Counted from the stretch's first letter, positions 37,395 through 46,949 are shown. The stretch is 64,000 nucleotides of DNA from Paenibacillus qinlingensis (GCF_013204845.1 NZ_JABMKY010000025.1:1-64000); one strand, 5' to 3'. Program-made: numbers and translations. Notes: generated by a model from the letters alone, not told the origin.

Positions 37395-37874
37395 ATGGAA
37401 CTACGATTGCGAACGGCCACTTGGGATGACTATGATGCTGTGAATACGATCATACGTGAAGGCCAGGAAGAACATGCGGAGGCATTGCCAGATCGATTTG
37501 CCAAACTGGATCATGTTGTTGCGATGGGCTGGTACCGAAGCTTCTCCGATAGGGAGGACAAAGAGATTATTGTGGCAGAGCTTGGAATGGAAGTTGTCGG
37601 TGTAGCTATGTTAGAGATGAAGCAAAGTCCAAACTATGAAGCACTTGTGCCGCGTAAGTATGCATATTTAAATGAACTTGCCGTTGCCTCCACACATCAA
37701 CGCCAGGGAATTGGCAAGAGACTTTATCAGTCTGCAGCAGATTGGGCACGAACACGCGAAGCCGAATCACTCGAGTTAAATGTTTGGGAATTTAATGAAC
37801 GTGCGTTGCATTTCTATGCATCCCTTGGCATGACGACCTTAAACCGCACCCTTACGACAAATTTACTGAAATAG
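37395..37874 (+). CDS. GNAT family N-acetyltransferase
   Basis: 159 residues. Acetyl-CoA motif ELAVASTHQRQGIGKRLYQ and the C-terminal FNERALHFYASLGM are typical of GNAT enzymes. ATG at 37395 preceded by GGGGAGGAAG. Lies 13 nt before the lipoate ligase gene on the same strand, so probably co-transcribed, though no functional link is obvious. Confidence 0.83.
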   Translation: MELRLRTATWDDYDAVNTIIREGQEEHAEALPDRFAKLDHVVAMGWYRSFSDREDKEIIVAELGMEVVGVAMLEMKQSPNYEALVPRKYAYLNELAVASTHQRQGIGKRLYQSAADWARTREAESLELNVWEFNERALHFYASLGMTTLNRTLTTNLLK

Positions 37875-37887
37875 AAGGAGAATACCT

Positions 37888-38889
37888 ATGCTTTTTATAG
37901 ATAATGAAGGAATTACGGATCCAAGAATTAATTTGGCTATTGAAGAATTCGCTTTGCGAAAACTCCCAGCGGGAGAAACTTATTTACTTTTTTATACGAA
38001 TGAACCTTCGATCATCATTGGCAAAAATCAGAATACGCTAGAAGAAATTAACCCCGAGTACGTGAAAGCGAATAACCTGCACGTGGTTCGTCGATTGTCT
38101 GGCGGAGGTGCGGTGTATCATGATTTAGGCAACTTGAATTTCAGCTTCATCACTCAAGACGACGGGAATTCGTTTCATAATTTTCAGAAGTTTACGGCGC
38201 CTGTCGTTGAAGCCTTGCATGCACTTGGGGTTGGAGCTGAATTAACAGGGCGCAATGATATTCAAGTAGGTGAACGTAAAATTTCAGGCAATGCGCAATT
38301 TGCAACGAAGGGAAGAATGTTCAGTCATGGGACGCTTCTATTCGATTCAGAGATAGAGAATGTTGTTTCGGCACTGCGTGTTGACCCTGATAAAATTCAA
38401 TCTAAAGGCATTAAATCGATCCGTAGTCGGGTTGCGAATATCGTGGAGTTTCTGGAAGAATCGATTACGATGGATGAGTTTCGGTCAAGGTTGCTTAGTT
38501 CCATTTTTGGAGTCAACACTGAGCATGTACCTACCTATAAGTTAACAGAAGAAGATTGGAATCAGATTCATGAGATCTCGGAAGAGCGGTATCAGAATTG
38601 GGATTGGAATTATGGGAAATCACCTAAGAGCACTGTTCAACATGCCAAACGAATTGAAGGTGTTGGTAGAGTGGATATTCGTTTGGACATCGATGAAGGT
38701 CGTTTGCGTAATGTTAAAATATTTGGTGATTTCTTCGGTGCCCATGATGTCGCTGAACTTGAAAATTCGCTGGTTGGCACGCGATATGAGGAAAGTGCGG
38801 TTCTTGAACGATTGGCAGAAGTGGAGTTGAAGCGCTATTTCGGTGCTTTGGATAAGGATACATTCGTAGCATTACTTATGCTGACTTAA
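37888..38889 (+). CDS. lplJ: Lipoate-protein ligase
   Basis: 333 residues. The catalytic region RRLSGGGAVYHDLGNLNFSF, the ITGRND-like TGRNDIQVGERKISGNAQ, and a C-terminal accessory domain (GVGRVDIRLDIDEG) match LplJ/LplA. It activates free lipoate with ATP and attaches it to E2 and GcvH proteins. Length fits the full two-domain form. Start preceded by GAAGGAGAAT. Confidence 0.93.
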   Translation: MLFIDNEGITDPRINLAIEEFALRKLPAGETYLLFYTNEPSIIIGKNQNTLEEINPEYVKANNLHVVRRLSGGGAVYHDLGNLNFSFITQDDGNSFHNFQKFTAPVVEALHALGVGAELTGRNDIQVGERKISGNAQFATKGRMFSHGTLLFDSEIENVVSALRVDPDKIQSKGIKSIRSRVANIVEFLEESITMDEFRSRLLSSIFGVNTEHVPTYKLTEEDWNQIHEISEERYQNWDWNYGKSPKSTVQHAKRIEGVGRVDIRLDIDEGRLRNVKIFGDFFGAHDVAELENSLVGTRYEESAVLERLAEVELKRYFGALDKDTFVALLMLT

Positions 38890-39014
38890 CCGCCATTGAT
38901 GTCAATAAGCAAAGACTATAGGTTTCTAGCATAGGCTGCGGTCTAAAATGGTGTTTACAAGCGTAGGATGGTGGATACGCACTAATAAACCATCATGTAA
39001 ACGAGGTGATCCTC
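38890..39014 (+). promoter_or_regulatory. spoVK leader with long inverted repeat
   Basis: GTTTACA (38953-38959) and ATGGT (38968-38972) pair in register with ACCAT (38989-38993) and TGTAAAC (38996-39002). An alternative internal stem is GCGTA (38961) with TACGC (38976). The outer stem abuts the GAGGTG ribosome binding site of spoVK. Confidence 0.45.
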
Positions 39015-39992
39015 ATGAGTGGTAGAAGCTTGCCATCCAGACAAATCAACATCGTTTTACGGCAGCCGGAACCTGGCAGTCAGCGGCGAACTGTTGAGGG
39101 AGCAGGCGGGCAGTCAGGCGCTTCACCCCTTGCCGACGCCGAGCCGATGATCTCTAGCAAAAGGACGCCAATGGAGGGTCCGCTATCGGATGTTTTCAAA
39201 GAGCTGAATGGATTGATTGGCTTAGAAAATGTCAAAGAACTCGTACACGAAATTTATGCGCTCCTGCAGATCTCACAATTTCGAGTAGAAGCTGGACTTA
39301 TGAGCAATGCTCATGTGTACCATATGATTTTCAAAGGCAGTCCTGGAACTGGGAAAACGACGGTAGCACGATTATTAGGTCGTATGTTTCATGCGATGGG
39401 TGTGCTGAGTAAAGGACACTTCATTGAAGTAGAGCGTGCAGACCTCGTAGGTGAATACATCGGACATACCGCACTAAAAACGCGTGAACTGATGAAAAAA
39501 GCGATGGGCGGCGTCCTATTTATTGATGAGGCATACAGCTTGGCACGTGGCGGTGAGAAGGATTTTGGCAAGGAATCGATTGATGCTTTGGTCAAAGGTA
39601 TGGAAGATAAGAAAAATGATTTCATTCTCATCCTAGCGGGGTATAGTGAAGAAATGGAGCAATTTCTTGCCACTAACCCTGGACTTCCCTCACGCTTTCC
39701 TATTCAAATTGATTTTGAGGATTATGCCATCGATCAATTGATCCAAATTACTGAGTTGATGGCGAAGGATCGGGAATATGTCCTATTGCCACAAACCTTA
39801 GCGAAGCTAAAGCAACACCTCGCGGAAGAGAAGGCAATGACCTGGCGTTCTTTTAGCAATGCGAGGTACGTTAGGAATATTTTGGAGAAAGCGATGCGGC
39901 ATCAAGCTGTACGATTGTTAAGTCAATATGTGAACGCGCCATCCAAACTTGAACTGATGTCGATACGACCAGAAGATGTGAAATTTAAATGA
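39015..39992 (+). CDS. spoVK: Stage V sporulation protein K (AAA ATPase, CbxX/CfqX type)
   Basis: 325 residues. Walker A GSPGTGKTT; Walker B and sensor region GGVLFIDEAYSLARGG; SRFPIQIDF as arginine-finger region. Length and order match SpoVK, a mother-cell ATPase of spore maturation in B. subtilis. ATG at 39015. In B. subtilis spoVK is followed directly by hflX (ynbA); here the efeUOB operon lies between. Confidence 0.9.
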   Translation: MSGRSLPSRQINIVLRQPEPGSQRRTVEGAGGQSGASPLADAEPMISSKRTPMEGPLSDVFKELNGLIGLENVKELVHEIYALLQISQFRVEAGLMSNAHVYHMIFKGSPGTGKTTVARLLGRMFHAMGVLSKGHFIEVERADLVGEYIGHTALKTRELMKKAMGGVLFIDEAYSLARGGEKDFGKESIDALVKGMEDKKNDFILILAGYSEEMEQFLATNPGLPSRFPIQIDFEDYAIDQLIQITELMAKDREYVLLPQTLAKLKQHLAEEKAMTWRSFSNARYVRNILEKAMRHQAVRLLSQYVNAPSKLELMSIRPEDVKFK

Positions 39993-40000
39993 CAGATCAA

Positions 40001-40038
40001 AAAGCCAATTAACTTATTTAAGTTGATTGGCTTTTTTT
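40001..40038. terminator. Terminator after spoVK
   Basis: AAAGCCAAT.AACTT pairs with AAGTT.ATTGGCTTT around a 4-nt loop, followed by a long T-run. Confidence 0.9.
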
Positions 40039-40056
40039 CGTATGGGAAGAAAGTAA

Positions 40057-40124
40057 TTGACAGTTGTGAGGATCGGAGTAAAATAAACAGAGTAATTATT
40101 TTAGTGATAATGATTATCAATATT
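40057..40124 (+). promoter_or_regulatory. efeU promoter and Fur box
   Basis: TTGACA (40057-40062) and TAAAAT (40079-40084) form a sigma-A-like promoter with 16-nt spacing. About 20 nt downstream, GATAATGATTATCAATATT (40106-40124) matches the classic 19-bp Fur consensus at 17 positions. This fits iron-repressed efeUOB. Confidence 0.85.
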
Positions 40125-40181
40125 ATTTATAAATGCGTGAGGGAAGGTAACGTATTTACCACTCCAAAGGAGTTGACAGGA

Positions 40182-41669
40182 ATGAGGAAAGTCATTTTAT
40201 CCAGTTGTATTGCACTGCTATTGTTTCTTTCAGTGCCTATACTCGTCAGTGCCAAGCCTCAGGATGATCTAGCCAAAGAAGATGCAGGTATCGTGAGTGC
40301 AGTTCAAGCAGCAGAAAGCGGTAATATTGAGCAAGCGACGAAGTTGTTCGAAGCGTTTCAAATCAATTGGCTGAGTTATGAAGATGGCATTAAAGAGATC
40401 TCCTTAGCGGCTTATCAGAAAATTGAAGGGGCCATGGGCGAAGCATCCTTGCAAACGATGAAACAGCCGGTCGATGCTCAGAAACTTGCAGCAAAGCTAA
40501 AGGATTTACATAAGTTGAACTCTTATTTCATAGAAGGCGATCTTACTGCGTTTGGGTCTTCAGCGAAGAGTGACAGCACGGTCACAGTAGCATCACTAGT
40601 TACATTGTTGGAGAAAGCATCCAATCAAGTGAAGGAGAAGGACATAGAGGGAGCTTCCGACAGTATTCAAACTCTTCGTAACTCATGGCTGCTTATTGAG
40701 GGAATCGTGTTGACACAGTCCTCAGCGGTGTACTCATCTATGGAACGCGACATGGTAACAGCGTATGCACAGTTGTCTGCTACTCCTCCTCAAGCACAAG
40801 AAGCAGCTATAACAATTGCTCGTATGCATGCTGATTTACAACCCATGGCGGCAAAGACAAGCTACAGCATGTTTGATGCCACGACGATTATCCTTCGGGA
40901 AGGGCTAGAGGCCTTGCTAGTTATTATTGCATTACTCGGATTTCTCCAAAAGGCAGGACATGAAGACAAGAAGAAATGGATTTGGTTTGGTGTTTATGGC
41001 GGACTCATACTCAGCTTGGCGCTTGGAATTGTGGTTCAACAGTTATTTTCGGCTAGCGCTTTTGGAAATAATAATTTTCTAATTGCTGGGTGTACAGGGG
41101 TTTTTGCCGCTCTGATGCTTCTGTATATGAGTTATTGGCTGCATAGCAAGTCAAGTATTTCGAATTGGCAGTCTTATATTCGTAACCAAAGTGTAAAGGC
41201 GTTGGCAACTGGCAGCTTAGCATCACTTAGCTTACTTGCCTTTCTTGCTGTGTTCCGAGAAGGGACAGAAACGGTTCTATTCATGATCGGGATGGCATCC
41301 TCGATTTCTTTGGCTTCATTGCTTAGCGGAATTGGGATTGGTGTAGGTTTGCTGCTTATTATTGCCTTTCTGATTCTGAAGATCGGAGTGCGTATCCCAA
41401 TGCGTCCTTTTTTCTTAATTTCCAGTGTATTTGTTTTCTATTTATGCTTCAAATTTGCAGGAATGGGCGTTCATGGTCTTCAATTGGCTGGTTATTTGCC
41501 TGCAACGACAGCAGATTGGCTGCCAAGTTGGGATGCCGTTGCATTATATCCTACTTTAGAGAGCGCCATCCCGCAGTTCCTCTTGTTGCTTCTTGCACTC
41601 CTTGCTGTGGTAAGGGATCGTCTTAAAACTATTTCTAACCGAAATATGTCAATAAACAATAAATCTTAA
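40182..41669 (+). CDS. efeU: Iron permease EfeU (FTR1 family) with extracytoplasmic N-terminal domain
   Basis: 495 residues. A signal peptide (about 1-26) precedes an extracytoplasmic helical domain of about 225 residues. The seven-helix FTR1 permease has both REGxE iron motifs: ILREGLEALLV and VFREGTETVLF. Fused extracytoplasmic regions occur in many Gram-positive EfeU/FTR1 proteins. ATG at 40182, AAAGGAG upstream. First gene of efeUOB; imports iron. Confidence 0.93.
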   Translation: MRKVILSSCIALLLFLSVPILVSAKPQDDLAKEDAGIVSAVQAAESGNIEQATKLFEAFQINWLSYEDGIKEISLAAYQKIEGAMGEASLQTMKQPVDAQKLAAKLKDLHKLNSYFIEGDLTAFGSSAKSDSTVTVASLVTLLEKASNQVKEKDIEGASDSIQTLRNSWLLIEGIVLTQSSAVYSSMERDMVTAYAQLSATPPQAQEAAITIARMHADLQPMAAKTSYSMFDATTIILREGLEALLVIIALLGFLQKAGHEDKKKWIWFGVYGGLILSLALGIVVQQLFSASAFGNNNFLIAGCTGVFAALMLLYMSYWLHSKSSISNWQSYIRNQSVKALATGSLASLSLLAFLAVFREGTETVLFMIGMASSISLASLLSGIGIGVGLLLIIAFLILKIGVRIPMRPFFLISSVFVFYLCFKFAGMGVHGLQLAGYLPATTADWLPSWDAVALYPTLESAIPQFLLLLLALLAVVRDRLKTISNRNMSINNKS

Positions 41670-41696
41670 TTTAGAGAAAAGTGGAGGAATTATCCC

Positions 41697-42863
41697 ATGA
41701 AAAAAAGCCAACAACTTATTATCTTAGCAGCAGCAACTACGCTTGTTCTCGCAGGTTGCGGTAAATCAGAGCCAACCGAAATTGCTAAAGTGCCATTTAA
41801 AGAAGGTTCGACGACTTTAGTAACAAGTGTCGATAGTCTGAAGGGTCAATTAGATGCTTCTAAAGTTAAAGATGCTAAGAAGCTTGCTGATCAGCTGCAA
41901 GATCAATGGGCAAGCTTCGAGGATGAAGTAAAGCCTAAATTCCCTGAACTATATTTTAAAGTTGAAAAATTTTTGACACCGCTTGAAGCAGGATTGAAAG
42001 AAGATAAACTGGATTTCCCTACATTAACAGCTTTAAATACGAATTTAAAAGCGGCGTTGACGGAGCTGACCACTTCTTTTGCAGAGAACAAAGGAGCTGT
42101 TAATAAAGACGTCATTGAAGCTTCTGCTGCGCTTAAGGATGCCGCCAAGGCATACAACAAGTATGTGCAAGACCAAGGAAACCAACTTGTGACATTGCTC
42201 GATCAATTGAACACTGCCGTCAAAAGTGGTGATATGAAAAAAGCGACAGAAGCATATGGACTAGCTCGTATGCCGTATGAGAGAATTGAGCCAATCATCG
42301 AAACGTTCAGTGAGCTGGACGGTGTGATGGATGCGCGTGTGGATGATTTTAAAAACGAGAAGGATCCTGCTTTTACAGGGTATCACCGAATTGAATACTT
42401 ATTGTTTGTGAAGAAAAACATCAAGGATGCAGAGCCATTTGCTGCCCGTTTGCTTGAAGATGGTAAGAAAATGCAACAAGCCATTGCGGCTACTACGATT
42501 GCTCCTACCGATTTTATCGCAGGTGTCGGGGAATTGATGGAGGAAGCGCAATCCAGCAAAATTACAGGTGAAGAAGAGCGTTGGAGCGGTGCGACAGTAC
42601 CAGTAATTCGCGCAAACGTAGAAGGTGCCCAAGCGATTTATGATCTTGTAAAAGTGGAATTGAAGAAGAAAGATGCGGCTTTGGATGAGAAGATCAGCAA
42701 GAGCTTAGCAACAGTGATCGAAACTATGAACACACTGTCACCGGTTGGCCCAACTTGGAATGATTTCAGTAAACTCGAGCAAGCCAAACAAGTTGATTTG
42801 AAAAATAAATTAGAAGCATTGGCTGAGCCGCTTGTGAAAATGCCGGGGACGCTAAGCAAATAG
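41697..42863 (+). CDS. efeO: EfeO-type iron-binding lipoprotein (imelysin/M75 family)
   Basis: 388 residues. Signal peptide with lipobox LAGC (Cys21). The helical M75/imelysin-like domain includes FTGYHRIEYLLF, the HxxE-type metal motif region of EfeO. Delivers iron to EfeU at the membrane surface. Lies 27 nt after efeU with GTGGAGGAA upstream, and 18 nt before efeB. Confidence 0.93.
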   Translation: MKKSQQLIILAAATTLVLAGCGKSEPTEIAKVPFKEGSTTLVTSVDSLKGQLDASKVKDAKKLADQLQDQWASFEDEVKPKFPELYFKVEKFLTPLEAGLKEDKLDFPTLTALNTNLKAALTELTTSFAENKGAVNKDVIEASAALKDAAKAYNKYVQDQGNQLVTLLDQLNTAVKSGDMKKATEAYGLARMPYERIEPIIETFSELDGVMDARVDDFKNEKDPAFTGYHRIEYLLFVKKNIKDAEPFAARLLEDGKKMQQAIAATTIAPTDFIAGVGELMEEAQSSKITGEEERWSGATVPVIRANVEGAQAIYDLVKVELKKKDAALDEKISKSLATVIETMNTLSPVGPTWNDFSKLEQAKQVDLKNKLEALAEPLVKMPGTLSK

Positions 42864-42881
42864 AGAAATGAGGTGTGCGGT

Positions 42882-44147
42882 ATGTCGGACAAAATGAATC
42901 GTCGAGCCTTCTTAGGAATGACCGCAGCGGGGGCAGCAGGCGTTGTTTTGGGAGATTTGCTGGGGAAGGCGCAAGCCGCACTGCCAACCAATAAAGCTGC
43001 CGCTACCACAACCAATGAGACGCTGGATTTCTATGGTTCCCATCAGTCGGGAGTTGTCACTCCGGCACAAAATTTTGCTAATGTAGCGGCTTTCGATGTA
43101 ACGACCAACGATGCGAAAGAACTGCAAGCACTGTTGAAGCAGTGGACGGAGATGGCGGCATCCTTGATGGCGGGGAAACCGCTGGCTGTTGAACCTCAGG
43201 ATGCGGCTTTTCCGCCAACGGATACCGGTGAGCAGCTGGGTCTTGATACAGGTAAATTAACACTTACATTTGCCGTAGGCTCTTCTCTTTTTGAAAAGGA
43301 TGGCCTTGACCGTTTCGGTCTTCGATCCCGTAAACCGGCAGGATTGACTGAGATGCCAATCTTTCATAAAGATTCCTTACAGGATCAACTAACGCACGGA
43401 GACATCGTCGTGCAAGCGTGTTCTGACGATCCGATCATCTGTTTTCATGCGATTCGCAACTTGTCTAAAGCAGCTAGGGGCGTTGCTCATTTACGTTGGC
43501 AGCAAACAGGTCAACTTGGTGTGAAGGCGCAAGGGACGAAACGGAATTTATTTGGATTTAAGGATGGTACAGCTAACCCTGCTTTACAAGATGAGTCTTT
43601 TATGAAAAACAACGTATGGATTGATTCTAACGATAGGGATAGCGCACCGTGGTTAGCTGGCGGTACCTATATGGTTGTACGTCGCATTCATATGCGGATT
43701 GAAACGTGGGATCAACAAACTTACGCCGATCAAGAAGAAATTATTGGCCGCCAGAAGGTTTCCGGGGCACCCATGGATGGTACAGCAGAATTCGATACGC
43801 CGCAGTTTGCCGCAGACGCCGAAGGCAAGGTAACAGCTTTAGATTCTCATATCCGTTTATCTAACCCACGTACGGGGGAGAATTCGGAGCGCGAACGGAT
43901 CTTACGGCGTGGATATAATTTCATGGAAAATCTAGACAGTGTTGGTCGAATCAATGCAGGGTTGTTGTTTGTGTGTTTCAATCGGAATATCCAAACTCAG
44001 TTCGAATCGATTCAGAAACGCTTAACGAATCCGAAAATGCCGGATCAGATGCTGGCCTATACGGATACGACAGGCGGCGGCTATTTTGCTGTATTGCCAG
44101 GAGTTCATGCGAAGGGTGCTTATCTGGGCCAAGCTTTGTTTGAGTGA
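42882..44147 (+). CDS. efeB: EfeB, Tat-exported DyP-type heme peroxidase
   Basis: 421 residues. Twin-arginine signal NRRAFLGMTAAGAAG at the N-terminus, so export of the folded heme protein by Tat. DyP motif GFKDGTANP (GxxDG) and the downstream proximal His (VRRIHMR region) and Arg are present. Proposed role: oxidise ferrous iron for EfeO/EfeU. ATG at 42882 with GAGGTG 6 nt upstream. Last gene of the iron operon. Confidence 0.94.
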   Translation: MSDKMNRRAFLGMTAAGAAGVVLGDLLGKAQAALPTNKAAATTTNETLDFYGSHQSGVVTPAQNFANVAAFDVTTNDAKELQALLKQWTEMAASLMAGKPLAVEPQDAAFPPTDTGEQLGLDTGKLTLTFAVGSSLFEKDGLDRFGLRSRKPAGLTEMPIFHKDSLQDQLTHGDIVVQACSDDPIICFHAIRNLSKAARGVAHLRWQQTGQLGVKAQGTKRNLFGFKDGTANPALQDESFMKNNVWIDSNDRDSAPWLAGGTYMVVRRIHMRIETWDQQTYADQEEIIGRQKVSGAPMDGTAEFDTPQFAADAEGKVTALDSHIRLSNPRTGENSERERILRRGYNFMENLDSVGRINAGLLFVCFNRNIQTQFESIQKRLTNPKMPDQMLAYTDTTGGGYFAVLPGVHAKGAYLGQALFE

Positions 44148-44162
44148 AATAAGGTTGAAAGA

Positions 44163-44217
44163 GCAGGGTTGTTCCGCGAGTAGCGTGATCTACTTGGGTG
44201 ACTGCCCTGTTTTTTTG
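44163..44217 (+). terminator. Terminator after efeUOB
   Basis: CAGGG (44164-44168) pairs with CCCTG (44205-44209) and an inner GTAG/CTAC stem, followed by T-run. Confidence 0.8.
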
Positions 44218-44257
44218 TTAGCAAGACCGTTATAATCGAATTTTCCTGCGCATCAAA

Positions 44258-44316
44258 TTGACTTTCCTAAACATTTCCTCCACAATGATGAAGGAATAGG
44301 CCAATTTGGCCTTATT
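44258..44316 (+). promoter_or_regulatory. hflX promoter and adjacent palindrome
   Basis: TTGACT (44258-44263) and CACAAT (44281-44286) are spaced by 17. A near-perfect palindrome AATAGGCCAATTTGGCC.TATT (44295-44316) follows at about the transcription start, so it may be an operator or a 5' hairpin. Confidence 0.5.
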
Positions 44317-44358
44317 TCGGTCATTTTAAGCATTTTGAAGGAAGTAAAGGAGACGACT

Positions 44359-45687
44359 ATGAAAACAACTTCACATATGGTAGAAAAAGAAATTGACGAC
44401 AGAGCGGTGCTCGTTAGTTTGATTACACAGAAGCAAAAGAAGAATGAGCTGCTGGCCGAATATTCGTTGCAAGAGCTTGTGAAGCTGGCTGAAACTGCTG
44501 GCGTACAGGTGCTGGAGACGATGACACAGAACAAAGAAGCTAAGGATACCAAATGGTTTATTGGGAAAGGGAAAGTCGAAGAGTTAAAGTTGATGCTGGA
44601 AGAGCTTGGTGGCAATACAGCAATCTTCGATCAAGAGCTCTCAGGTGCACAAGTTCGTAATCTGGAAGCAGCGCTTGATGTGAAAATTATTGATCGTACG
44701 CAGCTCATTCTGGATATTTTCGCACAGCGTGCCAAAACGCGTGAAGGGATTATTCAAGTTGAACTGGCACAGCTAAGTTATCTCTTACCGAGACTCTCAG
44801 GGCAAGGCAAAAACTTATCGCGTTTGGGTGGCGGTATCGGTACTAGAGGACCAGGGGAATCGAAGCTTGAAACGGACCGTCGGCATATCCGCGGGAGAAT
44901 TGATGAACTGAAAGCGCAATTGGAAGAAGTGGTTCGTCATCGAACTTTGCATCGGGAACGCCGCAAGAAAAGTGGTGTATTTCAAGTAGCGTTAGTTGGG
45001 TATACCAATGCAGGGAAATCTACGTTATTGAAACAATTAACACAAGCAGACGTCTATATTGAAAATCAACTTTTCGCAACCCTAGATCCGACGTCCCGGA
45101 CAATGACATTGCCAAGCGGCAAGGAAATCGTTCTCACAGATACGGTAGGCTTTATTCAAAATCTACCCCATGATCTAGTCGCTTCGTTCCGTGCTACGTT
45201 AGAAGAGGCGAATGAGGCAGATTTGATTCTCCATGTGGTGGATAGCTCCACGGATATGCGGGGCGAGCAAATGCGTGTTGTTGGAGAGGTGCTGGAACAG
45301 TTGGGCGCCCATCAGAAGGAACAGATTACTGTCTTCAACAAAATTGATCTTATCTCCAAAGAAGAGCGGGAATTGCTAACTGACCAAGGTGAGTTCATGA
45401 AAGTGAGTGCATACACACCTGAGGATTTAGAACATCTTCGTAATACGATCGAAGGTAAACTGATGGGTGATAGCAAAGAATTCCGCATTCCAGCCAATAA
45501 AGGGGATGTCATTGCCCTCATGTATCGTATTGGTGAGGTACTTGAGACCGATGTGGATGGGGAAGACATGATCTTCAAGGTTCGTGTGAACAAGGAGGAT
45601 TATGTGAAGCAGGCTTATTTGTTGGTAGATTATGATCAATCTTCAGCGAAGCCAGAGCAGGATGAGAACGAGGGAGAGAGCAACTAA
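44359..45687 (+). CDS. hflX: Ribosome-associated GTPase HflX
   Basis: 442 residues. The N-terminal HflX domain has KDTKWFIGKGKVEEL and ELSGAQVRNLE; the glycine-rich linker is SRLGGGIGTRGPGESKLETD; the G domain has GYTNAGKST, DTVGF and NKID. HflX splits stalled ribosomes in heat and antibiotic stress. ATG at 44359 with AAAGGAG. The next gene starts 1 nt after its stop. Confidence 0.95.
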   Translation: MKTTSHMVEKEIDDRAVLVSLITQKQKKNELLAEYSLQELVKLAETAGVQVLETMTQNKEAKDTKWFIGKGKVEELKLMLEELGGNTAIFDQELSGAQVRNLEAALDVKIIDRTQLILDIFAQRAKTREGIIQVELAQLSYLLPRLSGQGKNLSRLGGGIGTRGPGESKLETDRRHIRGRIDELKAQLEEVVRHRTLHRERRKKSGVFQVALVGYTNAGKSTLLKQLTQADVYIENQLFATLDPTSRTMTLPSGKEIVLTDTVGFIQNLPHDLVASFRATLEEANEADLILHVVDSSTDMRGEQMRVVGEVLEQLGAHQKEQITVFNKIDLISKEERELLTDQGEFMKVSAYTPEDLEHLRNTIEGKLMGDSKEFRIPANKGDVIALMYRIGEVLETDVDGEDMIFKVRVNKEDYVKQAYLLVDYDQSSAKPEQDENEGESN

Positions 45688-45688
45688 G

Positions 45689-46939
45689 ATGCATTTCGGG
45701 GAACAAGTAATGGCTAGAATGGAGAGGGCGGAACAGCGAGTAGAGAGCGCTTTTCGTCAAATTGAGAAAACGATCGATCTTAATCAATGGAAGGTCATTC
45801 GTGCTTTCCAGACACATAAAGTAAGTGATTATCATTTTGCTTCTTCAACGGGTTATGGCTACAATGATCGAGGCAGAGAAGTGCTTGATCTTGTCTATGC
45901 AGATGCAATGGGAGCAGAAACAGCACTTGTTCGCCCCCACTTTGTATCGGGCACACATACCATAGGTACCGCTTTGTTCGGCGTTTTGCGTCCTGGCGAA
46001 CATCTACTTTACATCACAGGTAAGCCCTATGATACGTTGCACAAGGTCATTGGCAAGCCTGGCGACGGCACAGGCTCCCTACAAGACTTCGGCATCGGCT
46101 ACAGTGAAGTCGCACTGCTAGAGGACGGTTCGCCGGATTGGACGGCAATCACGACAGCGATCCAGCCGAACACGAAGGTGATCGGCATCCAACGTTCACG
46201 CGGCTATTCCTGGCGGCCGTCGTTCACAGTTGAGCAAATCGGGGAGATGGTCCGATTTGTCAAAGAAATCAACCCAGAGCTCATTGTCTTCGTGGACAAT
46301 TGCTATGGTGAATTCACAGAGCCGCAGGAGCCGACGCAGGTTGGCGTCGATCTGATGGCCGGCTCGCTGATCAAAAACCCCGGCGGCGGCATCGCCCCTT
46401 CGGGCGGCTATATCGCCGGGCGACGCGACCTCGTGGAGCTCGCCGCGTACAGATTGACCGCCCCCGGAATCGGGGGCGAGGTCGGAGCCATGCTCGGCGC
46501 GACGCGAGCGATGTTTCAAGGGCTATTCCTTGCCCCGCATCTGGTGGGGCAGGCCGTCAAGGGCTCGGTCTTCGCGGCAGCGATATTTGAAGACCTCGGT
46601 TTTGTCAGCTCCCCGCGCTGGGATGCGCAGCGAACGGACTTGATTCAAGCGATCCGCTTCACGTCGGCGGAGCATTTGATTACTTTCGTGCAAGGCATTC
46701 AAAAGGCGTCTGCTGTCGATTCACATGTCGTACCCGAGCCTTGGGACATGCCTGGGTATGAGAATCCTGTTATCATGGCAGCAGGGACGTTCATTCAAGG
46801 TGGCAGCTTAGAACTGTCTGCGGATGCTCCAATTCGTGAGCCATTTATTGCATATATGCAAGGTGGCTTGACCTACTCACATTGCAAGTTAGGTGTACTA
46901 ACGGCCATCCAACATATGGAAGACAAGGGATTACTGTGA
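45689..46939 (+). CDS. Methionine gamma-lyase-like PLP protein (YnbB/'aluminium resistance' family)
   Basis: 416 residues. The PLP fold shows the substrate-side GYGYNDRGRE, GTHTIGTALFGVLRPG, FVDNCYGEFTEPQEP and the PLP lysine in GSLIKNPGGGIAPSGGYI. It matches the YnbB family, which follows hflX in B. subtilis. Physiological reaction unknown. The middle of the gene (about 46140-46640) is markedly GC-richer than its neighbours. It is translationally coupled to hflX. Confidence 0.88.
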   Translation: MHFGEQVMARMERAEQRVESAFRQIEKTIDLNQWKVIRAFQTHKVSDYHFASSTGYGYNDRGREVLDLVYADAMGAETALVRPHFVSGTHTIGTALFGVLRPGEHLLYITGKPYDTLHKVIGKPGDGTGSLQDFGIGYSEVALLEDGSPDWTAITTAIQPNTKVIGIQRSRGYSWRPSFTVEQIGEMVRFVKEINPELIVFVDNCYGEFTEPQEPTQVGVDLMAGSLIKNPGGGIAPSGGYIAGRRDLVELAAYRLTAPGIGGEVGAMLGATRAMFQGLFLAPHLVGQAVKGSVFAAAIFEDLGFVSSPRWDAQRTDLIQAIRFTSAEHLITFVQGIQKASAVDSHVVPEPWDMPGYENPVIMAAGTFIQGGSLELSADAPIREPFIAYMQGGLTYSHCKLGVLTAIQHMEDKGLL

Positions 46940-46949
46940 AAAATTAAAC

